Positions 28,699 to 40,760 of a stretch of DNA of 64,000 bases are shown here, one piece after another (within the stretch, counting starts at the first letter, position 1; each line of letters opens with the position of its first letter). The position numbers and the translations under genes were made by a program. Source of the DNA: Effrenium voratum. Taxonomy: Eukaryota > Sar > Dinophyceae > Suessiales > Symbiodiniaceae. The stretch covers positions 235,001 to 299,000 of the forward strand of contig CAUJNA010002968.1 in assembly GCA_963377175.1 (NCBI GenBank), written 5' to 3'. The notes below the pieces were generated by a model. The model searched no databases and had not been told where the DNA came from. It was given only the letters and a program-made list of their open reading frames with translations.

Positions 28699-31600
28699 GG
28701 GAGTGACCCCATGAAAGACCCATTGCGTAACTATTAATAACTATAATTGACATAATGTGTCCAGGCATCCCCTAATCACGCCTGAATGTAACTGTAACGC
28801 TTTGCCGAACTGGTAAGTGAAGCACAAGTCAAAGACATCCCTTTTTCTAGTCGGGCGGCAATGAGTTTGCAGAAATGATGATAGGACATTAGCTCCCCGG
28901 CAGACACACATGGCACGCCCTGATTTTGCGTTGCCAAGGGTATGTCGACCGCAAAATCTGCAGTAGTCTATAGCAAGACAAAAATAAGACCAACTAAACG
29001 GGCACACAGCTTGATTCATTTCCAATGGGATGCAATCACTTCGCATTGAAATTAAGTCAGGTCACTCAACATCCGCTTGCGTGCAGACAACTGTGAAACG
29101 GCACTTGGCTTGTGACAGAGTCTTGCGCTTAGTCTGTCACAGAACGCCTCGCCGGATTGCGCTGAGCAGCCACTGTGGCTGTGGCCTGCGCAGCTCCGTC
29201 CGATGGGAAGCCAGTGGGATCAGGCTCGGGGAATGTGAAACTGAACAGAGTGACTAGACTAATTACTACTGTTGCTGGCGTCAGTACCGACCTCACTCAG
29301 CTGCGCACTCGTCCTGCTGGCCACTGGTTACACTTCCGCTCCAGCAACTGCTCCATTCCCATGGCTGTCGGTCAGCGGCAGCGTTGGTAGCGCTAATATC
29401 GTTGTACGCCTGCAGCAGGCTTGCCTCGCCGGCCGAGGCAGATGGCAATGATGATGTCAATGACAATGTCGAGACTGTGCTCTCCCGACATTCAGGCCCA
29501 TGCCCGCCTCTCCGTCTCTGTATCATTATCAGTAGCTTCCTCAGAATTAGTCACCACCGGCCGCGCGTGGAGCTCAGGCTGCTGTGCCTGGGGGCTGTGC
29601 ATGGGGAATGTGGAAAATCGATAAGTATGCTTGATCAGAAACAGAGGCCAGCAGCTCAGCCAGCTCTCATAGCTCATCTTCCGTCACATCTGCTGGGGCC
29701 TGACAATTAAAAAGTTTCCCTCAAACTTGAAAGGCCAAGGCAATCGTAACGGGTAAGCTGGTGCAGGAGGTGAACTCCTGAGCGCGCCACCTGAGACCTG
29801 TTCGCGTGTCTGTAGTCTAGCTTGTCTGCGAGCCACAACATCCTTCCAAAGGCAAAGTTACTATACACACATGCAAACCCTACAAACCCCTAAAACCCAC
29901 AAACACGTGCCGTTGAAATGTCAAAATGTCATGTTGTGAGTCATGAGCGCACTTCGCCCTCGCAGGTCACAAGCAATCGCTCGCAAAAGCCTGATTATCT
30001 GATTGCTGTTTCTTATCTCTGTCTGGAACGAATGTAGAACACACTGCGCCTTGTTTCGGCGCCGAGATTGATTCATCGCGCAACTGACACACACGATGTT
30101 CGACGCTGCGAGGCATGGGTGCTTCCGGCCAATAGAAAGAGCCCATGTCTCGACACGTCGAACATCGTGTCACTCGTCATAAGAACGATTCTTAAGAACG
30201 ACGAGCTCCTCCCTCAACGCGGCAATCATCGTGCGACGCATCAAAGTTTATGAATTATGTGGCTGAGCTGCACTACGACCACTTTGGCACCGGCGTCTCG
30301 CATGACCGGGCAGCGGCACGCCCATGAATCTCTGAGTCTTGTCAATTCCGTTGAAAGCAACGCCATAACCAATGGAGCTGAGGTACTGCGTGACAAGCTC
30401 CTGTGTCAAACATTCTATCAGACTGTCAGTTTACATGGCCTGCTTTTGTTGCAACGCAGCGTCCTTGACTTGGGCATGTGGCTTGGAAATAATTTCTTGT
30501 CTGGTGTGGCAGTCTCACGATGGAGTACGATGCGTTACTCCTTGACCCAGTGCGTGCGGTGGTGGCTCACAGTAAACTGTCTTTCCACGTCAGTTATGTG
30601 GTGGCTCAAAGTGACTTTGACACAAGCAGTTTCAAAGCGTCTTGCTTTGAGCCACTACATCTCCTCTCACCAACAAAAGCAGTCCGAGGCCCCGTGGCAT
30701 TGCTTGTCAACTTGTGCCCCGGAGATGTGGTGGCTCAAACTTTGAGCCACCACATCCGTGACACAAGCAATTTCAAAGCGTCTCGCTTTGAGCCACCGCA
30801 TCTCCTCTCACCAACGAAAGCAGGTCATGCAACTGACAGTCTGAAAAATGCTTGATGCGCTGTGGGAGGGCACGACATCAGACATCTTTCTGACTCTGAA
30901 GTGGCCTGATCTAGAGACTCCAGCTTGGGCCACTTAGAAAGATGTCGGCGCAGCTGCGACGGCATCCAGCGGACGCCAGCGCAGATGCGCCCGGCGCCCC
31001 GTCAGTGTCAGTCAAACACACTGAAGCGCGCAAATTCAGCAAAGGTAGTTGCACTGCGCTGCGCTGGTAGCTGACTCTACCCTGACTCATTTTGTCAGCG
31101 GCCAGTCGCCGTAGCCTTCTCTGAGATTCAGTCAGGGCCTCTTATTGCTGAGCCCTCTTTCTCTTAATTTGGCTGGCAAGTCAGGGCTTCACTTGACAGC
31201 CGATTGGCGCTAAGCCCTGGCTAATTTGGCTGGCAAGTAAGGCTAGTCGGATGTGACTCAGTCAAGCCAAGCTCTACTCCGCGCAGTCCAATCCTCGACC
31301 GCGCGCAGCAGACCCGAGCCCTGCAATGAAGCGCGGCCCATATGCGTCCTTCCCCAATAGTCTGAAGTCTGAACTTTGGGCCTGCGCTGCCCAACTGTTT
31401 CAGCTTCAGCCATGGCAACAGAGTTTCACGCAGATAAATAGCGCACAGATTTGCTGCACAAATGCGCGCTGCGCCCGTAGCCTACTTTTTGATGATGTTG
31501 ATCTGTTTGTGCGTGCCACAGATGCTGTTGATCTGTTTGGGGTACAATGTGTTCGACTGTTTGATCGGACATGCGTGTCATGTGCTGTTGAATGATCGTA

Positions 31601-32980
31601 TGCACACACAGCTGATCAATGCTCAATGAATCATGTCTTCTGAGGAGTCGTTGGATAGGGGCTTGGGCCATTGGGTCTGCTACGTTTGGGCGCTGTGTGT
31701 CTGGAAAAGGAGGCGTTTCAGCAGGCAACCAAGAACCCTGCTCACATCATGTCTGCACATGCGCTGCTTGACATTTGCGATATGAAATCAGCTGTTGCTG
31801 TGCGAAGCTGCTATCAATCACTTGTCATTGCCAGCAAGAACCAAACAATTGTCTTGGTACCTTGCTTCAAGTCTCCCAGGCCGTCTTAAGACCACAACTA
31901 TACACAACTTAAAAGGATTCACTTCAGAACAGTTGGCATGACACAACCCACACCCATTTGAAAGGACATGTTTATGGCAGGCCTCATTTTCCGAATGGGG
32001 CCCAATCAGTGGCTGACACTAATCCGGGTGAGGAGCCTGTGACACTGTACATGTTGACAGTGAGCCATGGAGCAGCGATTGGCACTGAGTCTTTCTTTAT
32101 TTATTATCACTGCCTGGTCATTGGATCATGACATCTTTGCAAGGCCTCATTTTTCCGACCTCGACAGTGTGAGACAGCCAGCAGCGATTGGCACTGAGCC
32201 TTTGTGTATCACGGCACTTTTGTCACACCATCAACCCTGCGCTGCAGGTCTCACGGCAACCTTGTTTAGCCACGCTAAACTCCCATTGAAAAATCCCCCG
32301 CAGAATTATCCAAAAAGCCGGTGGCCGGCCCAATTGGATTCAATGATGGAAGCTGGCAGGTCTCAGACTGGCAGTGTCTCAAATGCGGCCCAGCCCGTCT
32401 CTTAGTCTTAGGATTGCTGTTGAGGTTCCGCTTTCTCCTGGCACTTGGCATCAAGGACCACCATTTTCGTGTCCAATGGAACCTTCAGCACTTGCATGCA
32501 CTGCGCCTGCCCAGTCAGTGAGAGCAAGTAGGTTGATTTTGTTCTGTCTCCGGAGGATGTGCCACTTTCCCAGCCACGGTGGTTGAACCTCATACCAACA
32601 AGGTCGGCCTGGTTGGCGAGCGGCATCTTAGTATTCATGATTGTCCTCGCGGCGCTGGGGCTTTGATTGTCTCTACGTTGAATGTGTTCACATGCCGAAT
32701 GCCAAGCCAGTCAGAACATTGATTGGGGCTGAGTGGCAGCGCCTTTGGCAGCTCAAGTCAAGTGAAGACAGTCTCAACACAAGGCAGCTCAGCCCACTCC
32801 GCAGCAATGTCATGTCTACTTTGCAGATTGAGCAAACATTATATGATTCATGCCCCTGGTCAAGCATGAATCACAGCGACCCTGCAATACTGTCAATGGC
32901 AGCGAACGGACTTGAGGGGTGGCGCAAAAATGAGTCATATTGAAGCCTGGACTGCGCTGACTACTGACGACTGCTTTCAT
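28699..32980. other. Host sequence with small duplications, no gene supported
   Basis: No conserved protein is seen. It holds the duplicated hairpin segment at 30610-30826. A 17-base direct repeat (taatttggctggcaagt) occurs near 31156 and 31222, and gcagcgattggcactgag occurs near 32072 and 32182. Confidence 0.5.
30610..30826. repeat. Duplicated 70-bp segment around a perfect 16-bp palindrome
   Basis: The segment gacacaagcagtttcaaagcg…caccaacaaaagcag (about 30625-30685) recurs with few changes at about 30759-30826. Between them 30724-30756 is GATGTGGTGGCTCAAA, one C, TTTGAGCCACCACATC: a perfect 16-bp stem with one-base centre. Inside each copy is a smaller hairpin (CAAAGC/GCTTTG). Confidence 0.75.
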
Positions 32981-32986
32981 TCCTAG

Positions 32987-33637
32987 ATAGAGATGGAGAA
33001 AGAGATAGAGAGATAGATAAATACAGATAGATAGATAGATAAATGGATAGATAGAGAGAGAGATAGATAGAGAGATAAATAGATAAATAGATAAACAGAC
33101 AGATAGACAGATTGACAGATAGATGGAGAGAGACATAAACAAAGAGATGGAAAGAGAGATAGAGAGATGAATAAATAGAAAAGTATGTGGAAAAAGAAAA
33201 AATAGATAGATAGATAAATAAAAAATAGATAGATAGAGAGAGGTTTTTCGATAGATAGATAGGTAGAGACAAAGTGAGATAGAGAATAAGATAGAGATTT
33301 GTAGATGGAGAGATGGATAAATACACGAGAGATAGAGAAATAGATAGATAGATAAAGAGATAGAGAGATAGACAGATAGAGAAAGAGATAGATAGATAAG
33401 TAGATAAAGGGATACATAGAGAGATAGAGAGATAAATAGATAGATGGAGAGATAAACAGATAGAGAGACAGATCGATAGATAGATGGAGAAGTAAATAGA
33501 TAAGTAGATCAACAGATAGAAAGAGATAGAGAGAGATAGAGAGATAAATAGGTAGAAGGAAAAAAGATAAAGAGATAGATAGAGAGACACATAGGTAGAT
33601 AGATACACAAACAGAAGATAGATAGACACATAGATAA

Positions 33638-33678
<41 letters not shown>

Positions 33679-33965
33679 GAGACCTTAGATAAATAAGCAG
33701 AGAGATAGACAGATAGATAGGTAGATGGATAGAGAAATACATAGATAGATAGATAGATACATAAATTTTAGAGAGGTAGATAGATAGATAGCTAGATAGA
33801 CAGATGGAGAGAAAGAGATAAATTGATAGATAGCGAGATAAGAAGATATGGAGAGATAGATAGGTAGAGAAGATAGAGAGATAGATAAATAGATAAGCAG
33901 ACAGATAGATAACACGAGAGATAGATAGATAGGTAGTTAGGTAAATAGATAGTTAGAGAAAAATA
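32987..33965. repeat. GATA-type tetranucleotide repeat, about 1 kb
   Basis: Nearly continuous agat/gata units with gaga, aaat and gaca variants. On the minus strand it is open as a Ser/Ile/Tyr/Leu repeat of more than 200 codons, which is an artefact of the repeat. Confidence 0.95.
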
Positions 33966-34125
33966 AATAGATAGGCAAACGAAAGAAAGAAAGAAAAGAC
34001 AGATAGAAAGAAGGAAAGAAGGGAGGAAGGAAAGAAAGGAAGAAAGGAAGAATGACGGAGAAAAAAGAAAGAATGAAAAGGAAGAAGAAGAGAAAAAGAG
34101 TCAAGAAAACAAAGAGAAAGATAAC
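33966..34125. repeat. GAAA/GGAA purine tract
   Basis: Plus strand is almost purely A and G (gaaagaaagaaa, aaggaaggag), directly after the GATA tract. Such strand-asymmetric tracts can form triplex DNA. Confidence 0.85.
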
Positions 34126-34575
34126 TATAGTTTGTATGTTTCTGAAACTTCCGCCCCCCGGCTCTGCCGGCTAACAATGTAGAACATGACATGGCTGGTG
34201 AACATCAGAAGTGAAATCTCAGAGACACCAGAACCCATCTTCTTGAAAAGACACCTAGACCTTGACCACCCGGCGGGTGCCTAAGTTTGACCCACAGCTC
34301 TTGTAGAACATGGCTGGTGACAATAGTGTCAACATGAAAAAATGGAAACTCGAATACCTGTTGATTATCTTCAGAATATCTTTCATTCATGTTGCAATCT
34401 GGATTTTCACCAGCCATGTTCTGACATAGTTCACAATCTTCTTAGACTTGAAACTGCCTCCAGTTACTTAGGCTAAGATGAAATCACACCTATTTTGGAA
34501 CATGGCTGGTGAAATTATTGTTCTTCTTTTCCCGAAAGCATCGCGAAGGGTTCTTCCGTGCGGAGCCCTTGGACA

Positions 34576-35099
34576 AGTTACACAGAGCCAAGTTGCACAG
34601 AGCCAAGTTGCACAGAGCCAAGTTGCACAGAGCCAAGTTACATAGAGCCAAGTTACATAGAGCCAAGTTACATAGAGCCAAGTTACATAGAGCCAAGTTA
34701 CATAGAGCCAAGTTACATAGAGCCAAGTTACATAGAGCCAAGTTACATAGAGCCAAGTTACATAGAGCCAAGTTACATAGAGCCAAGTTACATAGAGCCA
34801 AGTTACATAGAGCCAAGTTACATAGAGCCAAGTTACATAGAGCCAAGTTACATAGAGCCAAGTTACATAGAGCCAAGTTACATAGAGCCAAGTTACATAG
34901 AGCCAAGTTACATAGAGCCAAGTTACATAGAGCCAAGTTACATAGAGCCAAGTTACATAGAGCCAAGTTACATAGAGCCAAGTTACATAGAGCCAACATA
35001 GAGCCAAGTTACATAGAGCCAAGTTACATAGAGCCAAGTTACATAGAGCCAAGTTACATAGAGCCAAGTTACATAGAGCCAAGTGGCACAGAGCCAAGT
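34576..35099. repeat. 15-bp minisatellite (agccaagttacatag), about 35 copies
   Basis: Almost identical 15-mers; the first four and the last carry agccaagttgcacag-type variants, and one unit near 34995 is shortened. Because 15 is a multiple of three, several frames stay open across it (EPSYI, HRAKL, LALCN, LYVTW repeats); none has a plausible start or domain. Confidence 0.95.
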
Positions 35100-35189
35100 T
35101 GGCAGAGTAGAGCTTGCGTAGAGCTTCGGCGTAAGCAGCTATGTAAGTTAGTTTAGGTTTCTAAGGCGCCGGGGCGGGAGTTTGATCGT

Positions 35190-35690
35190 CGCTCGGGATT
35201 GCGACCCTCTGCGGAGATTCGCGTGGTCGAGGTTGAAAAACTGAGGACTTTTTGCGATTTCTGCGGTGCGCGCGCGACCCTCTGCGGAGATTCGCGTGGT
35301 CGAGGTTGAAAAACTGATGACTTTTTACGATTTCTGCGGTGCGCGCGCGACCCTCTGCGGAGATTCGCGTTGTCGAGGTTAAAAAACTGAGGACTTTTTA
35401 CGATTTCTGCGGTGCGCGCCCGACCCTCTGCGGAGATTCGCGTGGTCGAGGTTGAAAAACTGGGGACTTTTTGCGATCGCGCGACCCTCTGCGGAGATCG
35501 CGTGGTCGAGGTTAAAAAACTAGGGACTTTTAACGATTTCTGCGGTGCGCGCGCGACCCTCTGCGGAGATCGTGCGCGTCGAAGCGCTCTCGCTGTGGCG
35601 CCGTGCGAATTTGTCTTAGTCTCGGCGAACCCTCTGCGGAGATTGTGCGTGTCGAGGCGCTCTCGCTGTGGCGCCGTGCAATTTTCTTGC
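35190..35690. repeat. 73-bp tandem repeat (gaccctctgcggagattcgcg...)
   Basis: About six units of gaccctctgcggagattcgcgtggtcgaggttgaaaaactg… with a cgatttctgcggtgcgcgcgc linker, then two shorter variant units ending gtcgaggcgctctcgctgtggcgccgtgc (about 35575-35690). Copies are close but not identical and one is truncated to about 60 bases. Confidence 0.9.
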
Positions 35691-35709
35691 TCGCGAAACG
35701 GCCTTTGGA

Positions 35710-35783
35710 AGTTGTCTCGTGGTTTGCGCGCCTGCTTTCGCAATCCCGCGGTCGCGGGTTCGATTCCCCCTGGTCCGCGGCAG
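35710..35783 (+). other. tRNA-like sequence with intact B box (tRNA relic or SINE head)
   Basis: GGTTCGATTCC (35757-35767) is a perfect RNA polymerase III B box / T-loop, and TTGTCTCGTGG about 45 bases earlier matches the A box consensus at 9 of 11 positions. A following tggtccgcg could be the 3' acceptor strand. The anticodon stem does not pair well, so it is probably a tRNA pseudogene or tRNA-derived element, not a working tRNA. Confidence 0.35.
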
Positions 35784-35784
35784 C

Positions 35785-36135
35785 TCCGGCTTGAAAATCG
35801 CAGCTTTTAAGTACAAACGTAGTACGCGGAGCGTGCTCCTGCACCTCCGGCTGGAAAATCGCAACTTTTAAGTACAGACGTAGTATGCGGAGCGTGCTCC
35901 CGGAGCTCAGGCTGGAAAATCGCAACTTTTTTAAGTACAAACATAGTACGCGGAGCACACCCCCGCAGCTCCGGCTTGAAAATCGCAACGTAGCACGCGG
36001 ACCGTACTCCTGCAGCTCCGGCTGGAAAATCGCAACTTTAAGTACAGACGTAGTATGCGGAGCGTGCTCCCGCAGCTCAGGCTGGAAAATCGCAACTTTT
36101 AAGTACAAACGTAGTACGCGGAGTACATTCCCACA
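35785..36135. repeat. About 62-bp tandem repeat (ctccggctggaaaatcgcaactttt...)
   Basis: Five to six units each contain ctccggctggaaaatcgcaacttttaagtacaaacgtagtacgcggagcgtgctcc with small changes. One unit (near 35985) has lost its middle. Confidence 0.9.
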
Positions 36136-36560
36136 GCTCCGGCAGCACTTGCGCAGAGCAACTTGCGCAGAGTCACTTGCGCAGAGCAACTTGCGCAGAG
36201 CAACTTGCACAGAGCAATTGCACAAAGCACTTGCGCAGAGCAACTTGCACAGACCAACTTGCACAGAGCACATGCGCAAAGCGCTTGCACGGAGCAACTG
36301 GCGCAGAGCACTTGCGCAGAGCAACTTGCTCAGAGCACTTGCGCAGAGCAACTTGCACAGAGCACATGCGCAAAGCGCTTGCACGGAGCATGCGCAAAGC
36401 GCTTGCGCGGAGCAACTGGCGCAGAGCACTTGCGCAGAGCAACTTGCTCAGAGCACTTTCGCAAAGCAACTTGCACAGAGCACTTGCGTGCAGCAGCGTG
36501 CAGCAGCTTGCAGAGAGCAACTTGCGCGCAGCAGCCTAATGCAGCTTGCGCAGACCACTT
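36135..36560. repeat. 14-15 bp repeat array (agcaacttgcgcag)
   Basis: Irregular tandem units agcaacttgcgcag / agcaacttgcacag / agcacttgcgcag. The core is one base shorter than, and otherwise close to, the early agccaagttgcacag units at 34.58 kb. Confidence 0.9.
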
Positions 36561-37369
36561 TCGTGAGAAATCGCGCGGCGCAGTTCGAGAGGAAAGTAGG
36601 ATGATGAGATGGAGCTCTCATGTGACCATACACACTGAGCATCGCCGCGCGCAGACACGCTCGCCGCAGCGATGTAAAAAGGTGTCTCCGCGGCTGGATG
36701 AGCGCCTGTGGAAAAATGCTTTCGGGCCAATCGTCCTCTAGTTTCTTTTCTTTTCTGGAGACACGGCTGGCCCTGGCGGCTCATAATCGCCAGAAGACTC
36801 CGCCTCCTTTGTTTGCGGCAGGGAGCCCTGACTGAACCCAGGCGGCATGAAAATGCCAGCGCCAGGCATTGGCATTCCATGGAAAATGGCCACTGCATCT
36901 CCTGCACCGACGATGCTCCTGGATGAAGCACAAAGTGCTGCCCCGCAAGCTGCTCAGCTGGCATTGGCTTTGCCTTCTTAGTTTCATCATTGGCTGGCGT
37001 TCGCTACTGGTCACACTGTCAGAAAACCACTTACTCTTTGATTGGCTATCTTATTAACTTATGATGATGTCATGTCAGTAGCATCATTTGGCTGTAAGCG
37101 CGATTGCCCTTGGCTAGCTACTAGCCGAGTCGGCTAAGACGATGTCAATGGGGACTTTTTTGGGGTAACCCTCCAGGTGCCATTTTAACTGGGAATCTGG
37201 CACATCATAGTCGCATGGTGCGAGAACTCTGCCATGGTATTTTTTGAAATGCGGCAAGCTGATAATGTCTGTCCAATCATCCTCACTCAGTAGCTCACGT
37301 CAGCCTGTGAGCCTGAGTTTGGCCCATCGTGGGGCCTGAGTTTGGCCCATCATGGGCTGAACATCATTC

Positions 37370-38853
37370 ACGTACCAACCGCTGCGGCCTCTTGGCGCTT
37401 CTCCTCAGTGAAGGGGGTGCCCAACAATTTGTTGAGGACTCCAAAGCTCCATTGGGCAGACGGTGATGTGGCTGTCATCGAAATACATAGATACCATGAT
37501 TGCCGGAAAGCGCCTGCCCCTAGCCTTGGCTAACCGGGAGTAGCGGTTAAAGGAAGTGACCGCCAGCGGCAAGCCGAACTACACTTGGAACGCTGGTCCT
37601 TTCCATTCTTGGTGGTACCATAGCACCACACAGGCCAGCGCCTTGCGGTGTGACATCGGCAGTGGCAAGAGGCAGCCGGCCAGTCATCCCCAGCGACCCT
37701 GCTGCGCAAACCGCTCCCAGGTGCACTCCTGCAAGCTGGCTGCTGCTGCCTGAATGTGGAGGGCCGGTCGTAGGGGGAAAACCAACTTGTTGCTATCCCT
37801 TGAAGATGCGGACTGGCCACCCCTTGCCGCATCATCGATGAGCCTCTTCTTCCCGGAGGCCTGCGTGGTCACGCACCTCGGAATGAGGCGATAGGGGTCT
37901 CCCTCGGCGTACCTTTTTGAGCTGCAGCAGATCCATACAGGGGGTGCACAGTCCCCATCCCCGCTTTTGTCCTCGATGGTGACGCCATTCATCCCGACCA
38001 ACATCTCGACATCTTCACAGGCCTGGATTCCATGGCAATGAGTCGCCACCGGTGTCCCGACGCTGCGAGGTCTCGGTTAAACAATGTCCTTCCTAATTCA
38101 AATTTCTACGGCAAAAAAAAGGTGGCTTGGTTACCACGAACCTATTACGACACGCGAAGATTTCACTAACATATGGGACGCCGCTAGGGAGCCGAAAAGA
38201 TCAGCGCCGTTCAAAACACCTCCTACAATACCAGTGAATGAGCCGAAATGTCATGCCTCTGCTTGCTAGACTTTGGTCGGACAGCTGCAACATCCGACTA
38301 TCGAATAAGTGAGACAGACAGTGAAAAAGCCTTGTGTATAGCACAGCATCGCACCTCGCCGGGTTCTCCCGCAAGGCTGTCCATCATCCGCGATGGCATG
38401 GAGCTGCCCCAAGATCCAGGCGTAAGCCGCGTTGTCCACGTCGACTCTCCGCTTTTGGCATCGAGTCCAGGGCCTTCCGGGTATGCCTCGGAGCGTAGCA
38501 GTTTCGAACCTGGGCGGCCATCTGCGAAGGTTCTGGGGATCTCTCTTGTTCTGGACTTCGTGGAGCAGCGTGGAGCAGTCCAAGGCTGCTGCTGTAAAAG
38601 CCGCTGCCCGCAAGGGAAGGTCATGCCCCGGGTCCAATGATGACTTGGCCCAGCGCAGGGTTGACTCCCTGAAACAGCTGACCCAGTCCGCCCTCTCTTC
38701 GGTGTCCCTCTGCTGGAGCCATGCAAGACGATTGGCCTGAGGTAGGCTGGCTGAGGTTCGCCGGGCTCTGGCATGGTAGCGCATGACCACGTCCAACGGC
38801 ACGAACACGAACTTCGTGGTGTCCGTTCTCAGCGTCTCTTCATCGAGGCGCAT
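37370..38853 (-). pseudogene. Reverse transcriptase element of dinoflagellate type, frameshifted
   Basis: On the minus strand the order is MRLDEETLRTDTTKFVFVPL (38853 on), then YRLIPRCVTTQASGKKRLID and RPALHIQ (38049-37684), then in other frames SHRKALACVVLWYHQEW, FGLPLAVTSFNRYSR and MVSMYFDDSHIT, with the catalytic YFDD at 37474-37485, then LNKLLGTPFTEEKRQE to about 37370. YFDD and the preceding FGLPLAVTSF block are reverse transcriptase palm motifs. I recognise this arrangement from multi-copy elements in Symbiodiniaceae genomes; the exact class (DIRS-like or other) I cannot fix. At least three frame changes make it non-functional. Confidence 0.65.
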
Positions 38854-39664
38854 TGTCCAGCGCTTTAAGCGCTTTGGCTCCCCCTACGGCGTAGGCAAGC
38901 AACAGGGTGAACAGCCGGTCCAAGTATGTCTCCCAATCTTGGTGCCCTGGCTGCTCTTCATCCGGCTCCTCCGTCCACAAGCCTTCACCAAGCTTGGACC
39001 GATGTCACGCAGAGGAGGCTTGGTCATCTCCCTGGAGGCCCTAGACACTTCAGCTTAAATCGCACCCAAAAGGCTTCCTTGGCCGTCCTCAACTCGGTGT
39101 CTCCGAGGAGAAAATCAAGATCCTCGATGGCGACTCTGGAGCGGTCCTGCTCGGCGGTCTTGTAGTGCAACGAGACATGCCAGGCTCTCCCCAATCTGGC
39201 TGCCTGGATAGAAGCATCAGCGCCCAACTAGATCTTCAATCGGCGCCGTCCGCCGGCACAAGGGAAGCAGCGAAACACGGTACAATCACTTGGGCGTCAG
39301 TATTCTCAATTGAAATGAAAATGGGGGGGGGGGCCTTGGTACCAGTACTAAACGACTCATCCCTCTACCTCGCGAAAAAGCGGGGAAGGATTCCTCAGCG
39401 TGCGCTCGCCGGTTCCTTCCCACTCCCGCTGCTGGCGGGAGGTAGCGCCCCCCGGCCTCCTCCCTGGTAGCTCCAGGTTGCCTGCCACGGTACGCATGAT
39501 ATTCAGAATGCAAACACTGCCGACTGGCTCTGATCTGTGCCCTCACGCTTGCAGGAATGCAGCGGTTTCCCAACCCTTGCCCTCCCGCTTTATGCACGGA
39601 ATTTCATTCCGGCCGACCCACATCTGGTGTTTAAGACCAAAAATCGGCTCACTAGAAAAGGAAA

Positions 39665-40369
39665 CTAGCCGGACGCCCCTTCCTTGACGTTGCTGTAGAT
39701 CAGCGACGGGTCTGGGCGGTCTTGCCCCTCACAGTGGCGAGCCTGTCCCACTTGCTGTCGGCCGCATTCAGGTCCAGGCATTCCGGGATGGCCAGAAAAC
39801 CGCCCGGTGTTCTCGGGTGCCCGCTGGGGCGGGCCCTCATCGGTTTCCACCTCCTCCATGGTGCCAGCAGCGGCTGCAGCGGCGTGCAGCTCCTCCGCTG
39901 AGGGTCTGGATGACATGGGTCCAGCCGGGGCAATGGGCAGCGGCGGTGAGGGTTCTGCGATGGCGTCGCAGGGCGGTCACTCCCACACAGGCAGCCCCAT
40001 CTCTCGCAGCTTGTCCTCCGTCAGTGCCCTCTTGCGCGTGTTGAAGTCCGGGCACAATGCTGCGCCGTTCTTCAAATGTCCTGTGAGGAAAAGCGCCCCC
40101 AACCTCGGTGGCATGGCTTTGATTGAAGGTGCGGGTTGTGCACGAGCGTTTGGCTCAGGGAAGCAGCTGGCCCAGTAGTGCACCAGCTGCTGGTTCAAGA
40201 TGAGTGGGAGCAGCCCCTCTAGACCAGCCGACAAGGAATGACAATTTTTCTGTTGGCCTACGGGATCGCCCACACACCAGGACGGCAATGCCACGCAGTG
40301 CCCCTGGTACCTACTGACGCCGCTGGTGGCGCCGGAAGGGGAAATTGAAAACCAACTGCGGCATCTCAC
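39665..40369 (-). pseudogene. Possible upstream part of the same retroelement family
   Basis: Two open pieces: 40369-39977 with LEGLLPLILNQQLVHYW, GALFLTGHLKNGAALCPDFN; and 39916-39665 starting MSSRPSAEELHAAAAAAG. The GHLKNGxxLCPxFN stretch resembles Cys-containing gag-like segments that accompany dinoflagellate reverse transcriptases. Linkage to the 37-39 kb element is inferred from strand and order only. Confidence 0.3.
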
Positions 40370-40436
40370 GTCTGGATCTCCCCGGCAATCACACGCCTAA
40401 TGCGTGTAAATATAGTCATGGCAAATATTAATCACA

Positions 40437-40548
40437 TTGCAGTTTCAGCACGTTACACAGACATCATACACTCGTACACACACATACATACAAACAAATA
40501 CATACATACACACACATGCATACATACATACATACATACATACATACA

Positions 40549-40588
<40 letters not shown>

Positions 40589-40760
40589 CACATACTACAA
40601 ACTTACATAGATACATGACATAGATACATAGATACATGTTACATACACACACATAATACATATATACCAATATAATACCACCCAACCAAAACCCAAACAA
40701 ACAAAGAACACAGGCAGACAAACAAACAAACAAACAGACAAACACACAAGGAACAACCAA
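40437..40760. repeat. Composite microsatellite (cata)n, (ttac)n, (caaa)n
   Basis: Blocks of acacacatacata, ten or more ttac units at about 40551-40587, then catagata and caaacaaac stretches. No gene. Confidence 0.9.

Noticed and set aside
32961..33915. Long Ser/Ile/Tyr/Leu minus-strand ORFs resembling membrane proteins
   Set aside because: They are translations of the GATA microsatellite.
34468..35156. Long ORFs of pentapeptide repeats on both strands
   Set aside because: A 15-bp unit without stops keeps several frames open at once; this is arithmetic, not coding evidence.
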